35,988 bases of DNA, taken from Candidatus Wolfebacteria bacterium (GTDB taxonomy: Bacteria > Patescibacteriota > Minisyncoccia > Phycocordibacterales > NVSU01). Location: assembly GCA_002401345.1 (NCBI GenBank), contig NVSU01000003.1:31520-67507 (forward strand), read 5' to 3'. The first letter of the stretch is position 1. The number at the start of each line of letters is the position of its first letter. The notes under the pieces are model-generated. The model did not search any database, was not told where the DNA came from, and saw only the letters and a program-made list of their open reading frames with translations. This document shows, in pieces, positions 7,985 through 15,083 of the stretch. The position numbers and the translations under genes were made by a program.

Positions 7985-8754
7985 AATTCGTTTGCACCAT
8001 TCAAGATATCACTAAATGTCTTCCCGTCTAAACTTGCTCGTCCCACCAATAATCCATCCACACCACCTTCTCTCAAAAACATTTTTGCATTTGCCGGTGA
8101 GACTGATCCTCCATAGAGCATCATCATTCCCTCTATTGCAGATGCTCCATACAAATCTGAGAGTGTCTTTTTTATAAACAAAATCATCTCGAGCGACTCT
8201 TCTGGATTCGCACCCCTTGTAGCGTCTTTCCCAATCGCCCAAATAGGCTCGTATGCAATCACAACTTTTTTTATTGCTGATTTAGGAATTCCTGCAAGTG
8301 ATTCTTTAAGTTCTTCTTTTACAAAATTAAGATACAAACTATTCTCATCTCTCACTGTTTCGCCCACACAAAGAATGGGAGTGATATTGTGTTTAAATAC
8401 TGCCTTTACCTTTTTATTTACAATCTCATTAGTCTCTCCAAGTGCCCGTCGTTCTGAATGACCAAGAATTACATACGACACATTATTTTTTGAAAGCATC
8501 AATGGAGAAATTTCTCCCGTGAATGGACCTTTTTCTTCCCAAAACATATTTTGTGCTCCAACGACAACACGATGTCCACCTACTAATTGCTGAAGTGTGT
8601 CTATATAAAGAGATGGAGGACAGACGACAGTTTGAACATTACGAAGCTTTGATCCAGTTTTTTTGATGGCAGAGAAAATTTGCTTCGCCTCACGTGCTGA
8701 CTCCGGATTCATTTTCCAATTTCCTACTATTAATTTTTTATTTGAATCTATCAT
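7981..8754 (-). CDS. tpiA: Triosephosphate isomerase
   Basis: TIM-barrel enzyme of 257 aa interconverting dihydroxyacetone phosphate and glyceraldehyde 3-phosphate. Active-site residues: Lys14 in GNWKMN, His99 in GHSERR, Glu169 in AYEPIWAIG; the phosphate-binding YGGSV is at 214-218. First gene of a tpiA-pgk operon. A 42-codon ORF upstream (8751-8879) starts like tpiA and overlaps this start by 4 bp, so translation of tpiA may depend on reinitiation. The promoter and a leader inverted repeat lie beyond that ORF. Confidence 0.96.
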   Translation of the reverse strand: MIDSNKKLIVGNWKMNPESAREAKQIFSAIKKTGSKLRNVQTVVCPPSLYIDTLQQLVGGHRVVVGAQNMFWEEKGPFTGEISPLMLSKNNVSYVILGHSERRALGETNEIVNKKVKAVFKHNITPILCVGETVRDENSLYLNFVKEELKESLAGIPKSAIKKVVIAYEPIWAIGKDATRGANPEESLEMILFIKKTLSDLYGASAIEGMMMLYGGSVSPANAKMFLREGGVDGLLVGRASLDGKTFSDILNGANEL

Positions 8755-8879
8755 ACTTCATATTCATTTTCTCCCGATAAATAATAATCTCTCAAAAATA
8801 TATTTATCGAGGATCCTCGATCCGCTAAAGCGAGATCGGGACAGTTACCCACTATTAATTTTTTATCGATTTTTTTCAT
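8751..8879 (-). CDS. Leader ORF that copies the tpiA N-terminus
   Basis: A 42-codon frame begins M-K-K-I-D-K-K-L-I-V-G-N, against M-I-D-S-N-K-K-L-I-V-G-N for tpiA. The shared codons differ mainly at third positions (GTG/GTA, GGT/GGA, AAC/AAT), so the copy once evolved as protein-coding sequence. After GN it runs into a GC-rich palindromic patch (perfect 16-bp palindrome at 8807-8822) and ends on a TGA overlapping the tpiA ATG. A promoter with good spacing puts transcription start within a few bases of this ATG. It may be a remnant of an earlier tpiA start displaced by a repeat insertion, possibly now a coupling leader peptide. Compare the ORF before tig. Confidence 0.5.
   Translation of the reverse strand: MKKIDKKLIVGNCPDLALADRGSSINIFLRDYYLSGENEYEV
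8807..8843. repeat. GC-rich palindromic islet before tpiA
   Basis: ATCGAGGATCCTCGAT (8807-8822) is a perfect 16-bp palindrome, followed by CCGCTAAAGCGAGATCGGG. It stands out in base composition and lies inside the tpiA-like leader ORF. Confidence 0.55.
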
Positions 8880-8888
8880 GTTCTTATA

Positions 8889-8917
8889 ATTTTACCCCGT
8901 TAGAGATAAAACGTAAA
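8889..8917 (-). promoter_or_regulatory. Predicted tpiA-pgk promoter
   Basis: Minus strand: -35 TTTACG (8912-8917), 17-bp spacer, -10 TAAAAT (8889-8894). Transcription would begin at about 8882, essentially at the leader ORF ATG (8879). The spacer contains one arm of the leader inverted repeat, so a factor binding it could affect initiation. Confidence 0.5.
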
Positions 8918-8944
8918 CCATACATTCCTTAACTCTAATGGGGT
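8894..8944 (-). promoter_or_regulatory. Leader inverted repeat before tpiA (TTAGAG type)
   Basis: Arms ACCCCATTAGAG and CTCTAACGGGGT enclose a weak inner stem (AATGT/ACGTT). The ACCCC/GGGGT ends match the elements before nusA, comEC and hppA, while the inner part of the arms is the TTAGAGAT variant shared with yraN. Function unknown. Confidence 0.5.
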
Positions 8945-8955
8945 GTATCACAAAA

Positions 8956-8979
8956 AAACCCGCTCATATGAGCGGGTTT
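8956..8979 (-). terminator. Terminator of the surface-protein operon
   Basis: AAACCCGCTC-atat-GAGCGGGTTT, followed on the minus strand by a T run. It lies just after the last gene of the five-gene operon. Confidence 0.85.
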
Positions 8980-8995
8980 ATGAATATATTAAATG

Positions 8996-11086
8996 TTAGT
9001 CACAATCAGTATTAGTTCCCCAACACACACGGACCATTCCGTCTCCGCCATTTCCGCCATTTCCTCCAAATTTAGCATCATCTGAAAATTGTGGAAATGA
9101 GAAACCTGACGGAGAAAAGTCTCCACCACTTCCGCCACCTGCACCTCCTCCAGGAAATGCACCTCGACTTCCATTTACACCATCACCATCTATCACTGCA
9201 GGTCCTCCTGCTAATGCGGTGTTGAAGTAAAACACGTTACCTGCCTTACCACCCCAACCACCTGCCATATAAGCTAATTCATTACCATCATTATTATGAG
9301 AACCCAATGATCCATCTTCTCCATTTTCATTAAAGCCAGACGTGCTTCCTGAAAAACTTCCTCCTAGTCCATTTGATGCAAAGGGATTACTCCCACTTTC
9401 TCTTCGACTAGAAATTCCACCACTACCTCCTGTACCTCCTGTGGCTTCAATAAACACTCCTGACTTACCGAAACTACTTGTTGATCCATTTCCTCCGTTA
9501 CTACCACTACACTTCTCACATCCCCCTATGCCTGCTGTACCCCCTCTACCAACGACTACTTCAAATACGTCTCCATCAGTTACTGAAAATGTCTGAGTAA
9601 CAAAAGCACCTCCTCCACCTCCTCCACCTCCGGCACCATTCCAAGGTGCTACACCACCATCTTCAACACTACCTCCTCCACCTCCTCCACCTCCGGCACC
9701 CCATACTGCAACCTTAAGTGAATTAACACCGAGACTTACAGGTACAATAAAAGATCCTGAGGTTTTGAATGTTTGAGAACCAGTTCCTCGATCTAATACT
9801 GTTATATCTACTGAAGCAACAGCAGTTCCTCCAACACTTGAACATGACAATATAAATGTTGTTGGCGAAGAGGCAAAAAATGGTGCATATGTATTGGTAC
9901 CTGATCGTGGCACGCTTGTTGAATCAGTACCATCAATAAAATCAAATGAGCTAGAAAAACCCATACTAGATACATATTCCTGAATAGAACACGTAGACCC
10001 AATATTTGGATCATTCGAGAACCACTCAAGTGTAACTATGTCTCCAGAAAATATTGTAGATGGACTTGCAGTAATAACTGCCTGCGCAGGGCAAAGCACC
10101 AATCCACCTCCTGATCGAGAACACAGTGGCCATTCTCCTGATACTGTTTGATCGGTTAAGTTTGCAACAACATTTCCTGTTATCCGCGTATCGCCGTACA
10201 CCAATAGAACTGGTTCTTCATCTGGCTCTCCAACAGTCACTCTTACTCTGCTTTTATCTACTCCTGTAAATGTATCTGTAGAAAATGAATATACTATTCC
10301 ATTATTTGATCGTCCTAAACATACTGCACTATATGTAGTTGAAGATGATGGACTCACTGTCTGTGATCCAGAAAGAGAAGTAGTAGCACCAAACCAATCA
10401 AGATTAGTGGGTATGCTGTTTTTATAACAACCAAGCGGAGTATGACCAGATTTTATACCAGGGACAATGGTATCGGTTCTAATAGTCACGTTAGCCCCTT
10501 GTGGAGATGAAACTTCAAAACACAGAAAGTCTTCATCTGCGACACCGCCATGATGAGATTTTGCTGTCAGACAACTGACACCTGGATCAAAATGATTGTC
10601 GAAATTAGTGTCATGATGTCCAACAGTAAAACTAATATCAGTAGTCTCTCCAAAAGCAATAGTATCATCAGACGCAGTAATTTCTACAAATGCATTCCCA
10701 CTAACCTCATTTCTATTAAGCGCTGCTACTGCTCTTTGTGCTTTAAACACATTTGCCAATGGTTTTAAAACATTTTTGAGTGCAAATCTATTGTCTGAGA
10801 TTTCTTGGGCAGTTTGAAAACCACCTAGACCAGCTTCTGTTCCAATGGTCGTCTTCGCTAAAAACAGTGAGTTGTCTTCTGTTAAGAGTGCATCAACAGC
10901 AAGTGCTGAAGACTTCAGTTGTGGATCAACGTGTGTATTTACTGGAGCTGGAATATTCGAACTTGGCGGTGAAGAAAATGGATCATTCCATACTCCTGCA
11001 TATGACACACTTGATAGCATAAAGGCACTGAGTACAAGCACCTTCAATGCATTTTTTATATTCTGTTTTTTATTATTATTTTTCAT
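8996..11086 (-). CDS. Large secreted glycine-rich surface protein
   Basis: 696 aa with a signal peptide (hydrophobic core about 13-28, ending VSYA). Residues 31-70 form a module shared with the next two genes (W-x-D-P, then PAPVN, DPQLKSSALAVDALL). A central region (about 110-440) looks beta-rich; about 340-435 resembles the Ig-like repeats of the 489-aa protein (ASPSTIFSGDIVTLEWFS with paired Cys). The C-terminal part (about 455-690) is glycine-rich, with three runs of Gly, and ends MVRVCWG. Last and largest gene of the operon. Localisation at the cell surface or outside is inferred. No enzymatic motif is visible. Confidence 0.8.
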   Translation of the reverse strand: MKNNNKKQNIKNALKVLVLSAFMLSSVSYAGVWNDPFSSPPSSNIPAPVNTHVDPQLKSSALAVDALLTEDNSLFLAKTTIGTEAGLGGFQTAQEISDNRFALKNVLKPLANVFKAQRAVAALNRNEVSGNAFVEITASDDTIAFGETTDISFTVGHHDTNFDNHFDPGVSCLTAKSHHGGVADEDFLCFEVSSPQGANVTIRTDTIVPGIKSGHTPLGCYKNSIPTNLDWFGATTSLSGSQTVSPSSSTTYSAVCLGRSNNGIVYSFSTDTFTGVDKSRVRVTVGEPDEEPVLLVYGDTRITGNVVANLTDQTVSGEWPLCSRSGGGLVLCPAQAVITASPSTIFSGDIVTLEWFSNDPNIGSTCSIQEYVSSMGFSSSFDFIDGTDSTSVPRSGTNTYAPFFASSPTTFILSCSSVGGTAVASVDITVLDRGTGSQTFKTSGSFIVPVSLGVNSLKVAVWGAGGGGGGGGSVEDGGVAPWNGAGGGGGGGGAFVTQTFSVTDGDVFEVVVGRGGTAGIGGCEKCSGSNGGNGSTSSFGKSGVFIEATGGTGGSGGISSRRESGSNPFASNGLGGSFSGSTSGFNENGEDGSLGSHNNDGNELAYMAGGWGGKAGNVFYFNTALAGGPAVIDGDGVNGSRGAFPGGGAGGGSGGDFSPSGFSFPQFSDDAKFGGNGGNGGDGMVRVCWGTNTDCD

Positions 11087-11100
11087 ACTATATTTTTAAA

Positions 11101-12258
11101 TTATGGAGCGATCCATGACACTACTACTCTTCCTGGATTACCAGAAGATCCATTAACTATACTTGTGCCTCCATTGCCCCCTCGGCCTAGTGTAGGATTT
11201 CCTAAATCACCTCCATCTCCACCAAAACCTCTACCAGAAATTATTGGATGAGATCCGGTAGCAAAAAAAGTTTCTCCAGTCGTACCTCCACTTCCACTTC
11301 CATTAGATACATTTCCATATGTGGCTGCCCCACCTGCACCACCACCAAAAGGTACTTCAAGTAATCTATTTAAAATCGAATCAAAGAGAGCGAACTCTGC
11401 CCCTTCACCACCTCCCGCACGAGCAATTATTGTTCCATTTATAGATCCGTCGATGGATCCATCGGTCGAGGCAAATATACTGTCTCCTCCATCACCTCCT
11501 TCTCTATTAGCTATAGGAGTTAATATTCCACCTGTCCCAGGAGCCCCTGGCACCACTTCAAATACATCAAAAGGAGTTACGCTTAGTTGTGATTTTGAAT
11601 ATGCTCCTCCTCCACCTCCGCCACCAGCACCACTTATGTTCGTACCTCCCTCTGGATATTGAAGATTGGCTACTCCTCGTCCACCACCACCACCAGCACC
11701 CCACACTTCAATCACAAGAGAGTTTACTTGTGCTGGAACCACAAAACTATTATTAGTACATGATGAACAATCCCCACTGTGCGTTCCAGGAATAAATATT
11801 TCAGTACTAAAAGTGAGACTACCTGGATTAAATTGCCGTGTGCACGTGATCAATTCATGAGTATTCATATCGAGACATAGAGACTGACGCTGAGAACTCG
11901 ACGTTGGCTGAAGCGAGTCAATAAGCACTACACCATTACTCACCTTTATTCCCTTTATATGATTTCCTCCAGATATATAATCGAATATATTTAATGCTTC
12001 AACTCCTGGAATAAGAGTCTCTCCAACAGACACAGTTCCCGATGTAGATGCAATTTGAGATCCACCCGTAACAAGCAATCCATCCAATCCAAGATCACCT
12101 GATTTAATTTGTGGAGTCGATCCTTCATTTATCGGAATAACAGCATTATCGTTAGTAGAAGTTCCTTGTGGGGCACTCCATGCAGCGTAGGAAATACCAC
12201 CCACCATAATAAAACCGAGGAATAATATTTTTATTGATGTTTGTAATGTTTTATTCAT
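11101..12258 (-). CDS. Secreted glycine-rich protein, shorter relative of its neighbour
   Basis: 385 aa. Signal peptide about 8-25 (IKILFLGFIMVGGISYA), then the shared module (AVIPINEGSTPQIKSGDLGLDGLLVTGGSQI, about 39-69), a Cys pair motif (LCLDMNTHELITC, about 127-139), and a glycine-rich C-terminal domain (about 185-380) ending GRVVVSWIAP. The C-terminal closing motif parallels MVRVCWG in the next gene. It lies 14 bp upstream of the 696-aa gene and 17 bp after the 140-aa gene, so it is cotranscribed. Probably an exported structural or adhesive protein; no catalytic motif seen. Confidence 0.78.
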   Translation of the reverse strand: MNKTLQTSIKILFLGFIMVGGISYAAWSAPQGTSTNDNAVIPINEGSTPQIKSGDLGLDGLLVTGGSQIASTSGTVSVGETLIPGVEALNIFDYISGGNHIKGIKVSNGVVLIDSLQPTSSSQRQSLCLDMNTHELITCTRQFNPGSLTFSTEIFIPGTHSGDCSSCTNNSFVVPAQVNSLVIEVWGAGGGGGRGVANLQYPEGGTNISGAGGGGGGGAYSKSQLSVTPFDVFEVVPGAPGTGGILTPIANREGGDGGDSIFASTDGSIDGSINGTIIARAGGGEGAEFALFDSILNRLLEVPFGGGAGGAATYGNVSNGSGSGGTTGETFFATGSHPIISGRGFGGDGGDLGNPTLGRGGNGGTSIVNGSSGNPGRVVVSWIAP

Positions 12259-12275
12259 ATATATCTATTTAAAAA

Positions 12276-12698
12276 TTAACATGAGACAAGTTCTCCATTA
12301 TCAACACATACTGGTTGTGATTGATTCTCTGTGTGTGAAAGTGAGTCAATTGAAAGTACACTTGTCACAGTATTGCCAAATACAGTAAGAGCATTATTGA
12401 GACCATTTACAGTTGAGCCGATTGAACTTAAAGACTGAGGTTGTCCAAATGTTGTATTTCCATTAATTTGAGTCTCCCCAAAGACAGAAATACCATCCAA
12501 TGCAAGTCCTGCACTTTTTATTTGATCTACTGTTCCTACATTAATAGGTGTGTCGATATTTTGATCAGGAGGACTTCCGGGTGCTGCATCCCAAGGATTA
12601 TTAGAACTAGGTGTATGTGCCTGAGCAAAGCTAATTACCACACTCAAGATAAGTGCAATCATAACTATTTTTGTAAGTTCTATTGTTCGCTGTTTCAT
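12276..12698 (-). CDS. Small secreted protein carrying only the shared surface module
   Basis: 140 aa if started at the ATG at 12698 (MKQRTIELTKIVMIALIL); an upstream in-frame ATG at 12755 would overlap the preceding gene and place 19 extra residues before the signal peptide, so I reject it. After the signal peptide (cleavage about AQA-HT) it has WDAAPGSPPDQNIDTPIN, then DQIKSAGLALDGISVFG, and ends with a Cys pair (VCVDNGELVSC). It is thus the N-terminal module of its two downstream neighbours without a glycine-rich tail, and may be a minimal subunit of the same surface structure. Confidence 0.75.
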   Translation of the reverse strand: MKQRTIELTKIVMIALILSVVISFAQAHTPSSNNPWDAAPGSPPDQNIDTPINVGTVDQIKSAGLALDGISVFGETQINGNTTFGQPQSLSSIGSTVNGLNNALTVFGNTVTSVLSIDSLSHTENQSQPVCVDNGELVSC

Positions 12699-12711
12699 AA
12701 CTATGTATATA

Positions 12712-14181
12712 TTAAAATTCTTCAAAAATCGGAATTCCTGCTCCAGACGGCTCAATTCCCCCTACAGATATTCCAACCGTATCGCCTACTGTCTGACCTG
12801 CATTATTTGTACATTCAATTGTAAAGTTAGTAGGTTGAGTCACCCCTATGGATGCTGTTCCTATTTGTGGTGAGGGAACTACAGAGTTCCACGCAACATG
12901 AGATGGCACAGAACTTGTACTACAACTATTCACATTGTTGGGAAGCCACGTTAAATTAGCTGTTCCACCTCCAATCGGTAAACTCGTAGTGTCAGACACA
13001 AGAGTAACAGATGGTCGAGCTGGTGCCTGCTGAGTCACTGTCACCGTAGCTGGGAATTGAAGATTTGTACAATTAATACTAAATGAGGTTTGAGGGAACG
13101 GCACTGACACATTTGATTGAGGCGATGCATTAAATAAATTAGTACCCATTGTAGATGTATCAATCGATCCAATCCATCCTATGCCCCCTCCCCCTCTTTG
13201 ACATGTTCCAAGTGCACTTGGGTCAGGTGACCACCAGAAAAGATTTGTTACAAATGGTGCAGGAAGTAGTGCAGTAGATGGATTTGCGATGAGGAAAAGC
13301 GTCGCAGGAATCATCACATCTGCAACTCGAACCTCTACACTATCACTTATTGCTAATCCATCATCACCAGTACACGTAAGTGTATATGTAGTGGTTTGAG
13401 AAAGTGAAACTGATTCACCAACTAGATCTATTTCAGATCTTGAGCCTGTCCAGCTACCATCTGTACTGCTCGCAGTACAACTTCCTACTTGAATATCTCG
13501 TGACATCCATGTTAAGAGTGAAGTGCCCCCACTAGATGGAAGTGTGAGGGGGTTAGCAACTAAATTTAAACTTGAACCCAATGGAACTGAAATGGATACA
13601 TCTACAAGATCAATCCACCCCACCACATCAGATCCCCATGCAAACCCAACGAGCTTGCGGTTTATCTTGTCATATGTGACTCCTCCATTTCCTGAAAGAT
13701 CTGGTGAGCTATGATTTGTTCCTGAAAGCTGAATACATCCATCCCAGTCTCCAGACCTTAATGCATCAGGTTCATCACCTGAAAGTGCTCGTATCCACCC
13801 ACTAACTTCTCCTGTGGATGCATCTATATTCGCCCCGACTCCGGATGGACAGCTTGCAACATCATTTTCATTAAAACTTATCCATCCAATATTAGAAGAC
13901 CATGCATATCCCGAAAGATCCCCCGATGAATTAACAACAGACACATTATATGTAGAACCACTAAAACTTATCCACCCAATAGTGTCTGACCACGCCCACC
14001 CTGAACCACCAGTTTCACCTGGTGAAAGCTGTTGAGTCAGTTGATTTTGTTGTTGTTGCAATGGCAAATGAGATGTCGCTCGGGCTGATTGAGTGAAGGA
14101 ACCTGAAAGTACTGCTGCAATTCCAACAACAAATAGTGCAATACCAACATATATCAAATTTTTTTTTCGAGTGGTGAACAT
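12712..14181 (-). CDS. Surface protein with WS/GWI repeats and Ig-like domains
   Basis: 489 aa. Membrane or signal segment about 8-30. Residues 60-192 contain repeats of the type G-x-A-W-S-x-x-I-G-W-I-S-F (61-73, 91-103, and a degenerate one at 179-191). Three Ig-like modules follow at about 205-286, 294-383 and 390-473, each with a tryptophan and a Cys pair (235/270, 327/371, 420/457) that could form disulfides outside the cell. No anchor is visible at the C-terminus. Similar W-S/G-W-I proteins are, to my knowledge, frequent in Parcubacteria and uncharacterised. Second gene of the operon, 5 bp after the first. Confidence 0.8.
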   Translation of the reverse strand: MFTTRKKNLIYVGIALFVVGIAAVLSGSFTQSARATSHLPLQQQQNQLTQQLSPGETGGSGWAWSDTIGWISFSGSTYNVSVVNSSGDLSGYAWSSNIGWISFNENDVASCPSGVGANIDASTGEVSGWIRALSGDEPDALRSGDWDGCIQLSGTNHSSPDLSGNGGVTYDKINRKLVGFAWGSDVVGWIDLVDVSISVPLGSSLNLVANPLTLPSSGGTSLLTWMSRDIQVGSCTASSTDGSWTGSRSEIDLVGESVSLSQTTTYTLTCTGDDGLAISDSVEVRVADVMIPATLFLIANPSTALLPAPFVTNLFWWSPDPSALGTCQRGGGGIGWIGSIDTSTMGTNLFNASPQSNVSVPFPQTSFSINCTNLQFPATVTVTQQAPARPSVTLVSDTTSLPIGGGTANLTWLPNNVNSCSTSSVPSHVAWNSVVPSPQIGTASIGVTQPTNFTIECTNNAGQTVGDTVGISVGGIEPSGAGIPIFEEF

Positions 14182-14186
14182 TATTT

Positions 14187-14492
14187 CTATAGTGAATTAA
14201 GAATGTCTAATTTTTCTTCTTCAGTAAGACCTTGTTCATTGTTTAATGAATTTAGATTGGATAAATTTTCTAATATATTTTTTTGCTCTTCTTCAGAAAA
14301 CCTAGATTCATCAGAAGCATCTGAAAGATCATCCAATATCTCAAACTTTTGTTCTTCCGTTAATTCCGGAGCTTTTAATCTATTGTAAAAAAAATACGAA
14401 GCAATTATCGCAAGAATTATTAGAGTAACAACTAAGTACAACGTTGTATGTTTCTTTGGGCTAATATGTAGTGGTGATTTCTCTTGATTCAT
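14187..14492 (-). CDS. Membrane-anchored protein with three EEEK-type repeats
   Basis: 101 aa from the ATG at 14492; the in-frame ATG at 14543 would add a Tyr/Phe-rich stretch unlike an N-terminus. Cytoplasmic N-terminus, one membrane helix (YLVVTLIILAIIASYFF, about 18-35), then three repeats of a 13-residue motif: LTEEQKFEILDDL, FSEEEQKNILENL and LTEEEKLDILNSL. These acidic helices could bind a partner or one another. First gene of the five-gene surface operon, which suggests a role in export or assembly; this is inference from position only. Confidence 0.7.
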   Translation of the reverse strand: MNQEKSPLHISPKKHTTLYLVVTLIILAIIASYFFYNRLKAPELTEEQKFEILDDLSDASDESRFSEEEQKNILENLSNLNSLNNEQGLTEEEKLDILNSL

Positions 14493-14695
14493 ATGAAATA
14501 GAAAAAATTTATACGTGTACCCGTAATCACAACCAAGGAGCAAAATAAAAACGTGAGTGCCCTTTATTCGAGTGACGCGATTATATACTTTGTATATATT
14601 TTAACACTTCGTGTGCATTCACACCAATATACATACGTCTTTTTGTGGATAAATAAGCGCAACTGAAGATGAAATTATTTTTCACCGCCAGATTG

Positions 14696-14772
14696 ATCCA
14701 GTAGTGAAATTTTGCAAAGTAAATATGAAGAATGGATCAACATTGATATATTTTAAAATTCTACTACTGGAT
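14696..14772. repeat. Inverted repeat overlapping the nusA promoter
   Basis: ATCCAGTAGTGAAATTTT (14696-14713) and AAAATTCTACTACTGGAT (14755-14772) are complementary except at two positions. The right arm touches the -35 box of the nusA promoter. Further upstream, 14544-14695 has no gene; it holds the promoter region of the divergent surface operon and a single TGTGGATAA at 14645-14653. Confidence 0.5.
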
Positions 14773-14800
14773 TGACATTTACAACAAATTGGCATAAAAT
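14772..14800 (+). promoter_or_regulatory. Strong nusA promoter
   Basis: Consensus -35 TTGACA (14772-14777), exactly 17 bp, then -10 TAAAAT (14795-14800). The start would be near 14807, leaving a leader of about 275 nt before nusA. Confidence 0.75.
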
Positions 14801-14811
14801 GAATTCACGAA

Positions 14812-14839
14812 AGTCCGTTATGAAACGGGCTCTTTTTAT
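14812..14839 (+). terminator. Terminator-like hairpin at the start of the nusA leader
   Basis: AGTCCGTT-atga-AACGGGCT followed by CTTTTTATT, only a few bases after the predicted start. No plus-strand gene lies upstream, so it cannot be a normal gene terminator. Attenuation of nusA, perhaps by NusA itself, is a reasonable guess. NusA feedback control of its own operon is known in other bacteria. Confidence 0.5.
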
Positions 14840-14875
14840 TAAGAAAACAAGGAATAAAGTGACTATGCTTTTCTT

Positions 14876-14960
14876 AACCCTGTTAAATCTTTTGCCTTAG
14901 CAAAAGATCTTATACAAACAAAGTTTAGATTTTATTTGTATAAGATATTTGACTAGGGTT
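14876..14960 (+). promoter_or_regulatory. Three-way-junction leader element 1 before nusA
   Basis: Arms AACCCTGTTAAAT (14876-14888) and ATTTGACTAGGGTT (14947-14960) enclose two perfect hairpins that abut without spare bases: CTTTTGC-ctta-GCAAAAG (14889-14906) and a 12-bp stem ATCTTATACAAA/TTTGTATAAGAT (14907-14946). It is the first of two tandem elements of the same design. Confidence 0.65.
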
Positions 14961-14972
14961 GATTATGAAGAT

Positions 14973-15045
14973 CACCCCAGTGAAATATCTTGCTAAATGC
15001 AATTTAACAAGACGATCTACCGGACGTAGATCATTTCACAGGGTG
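14973..15045 (+). promoter_or_regulatory. Three-way-junction leader element 2 before nusA
   Basis: Arms CACCCCAGTGAAAT (14973-14986) and ATTTCACAGGGTG (15033-15045). Inner hairpins: TCTTG-c-TAAAT-gca-ATTTA-a-CAAGA, and GATCTAC-cggac-GTAGATC. The 3' arm ends 38 nt before the nusA ATG, the same distance as at hppA. Confidence 0.65.
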
Positions 15046-15083
15046 ATGATTTAAATAGTCGTTTCACTTCTTTAAAATCAATC

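Noticed and set aside
11321-11662. Pro-rich plus-strand frames at 9342-9596, 11321-11662 and 11666-11860
   Set aside because: They are complements of the Gly-rich repeats of the secreted proteins; poly-Pro is the expected antisense of poly-Gly codons.
12699-12755. Upstream ATG for the 140-aa secreted protein
   Set aside because: It would overlap the 3' end of the 489-aa gene and place a polar stretch before the signal peptide.
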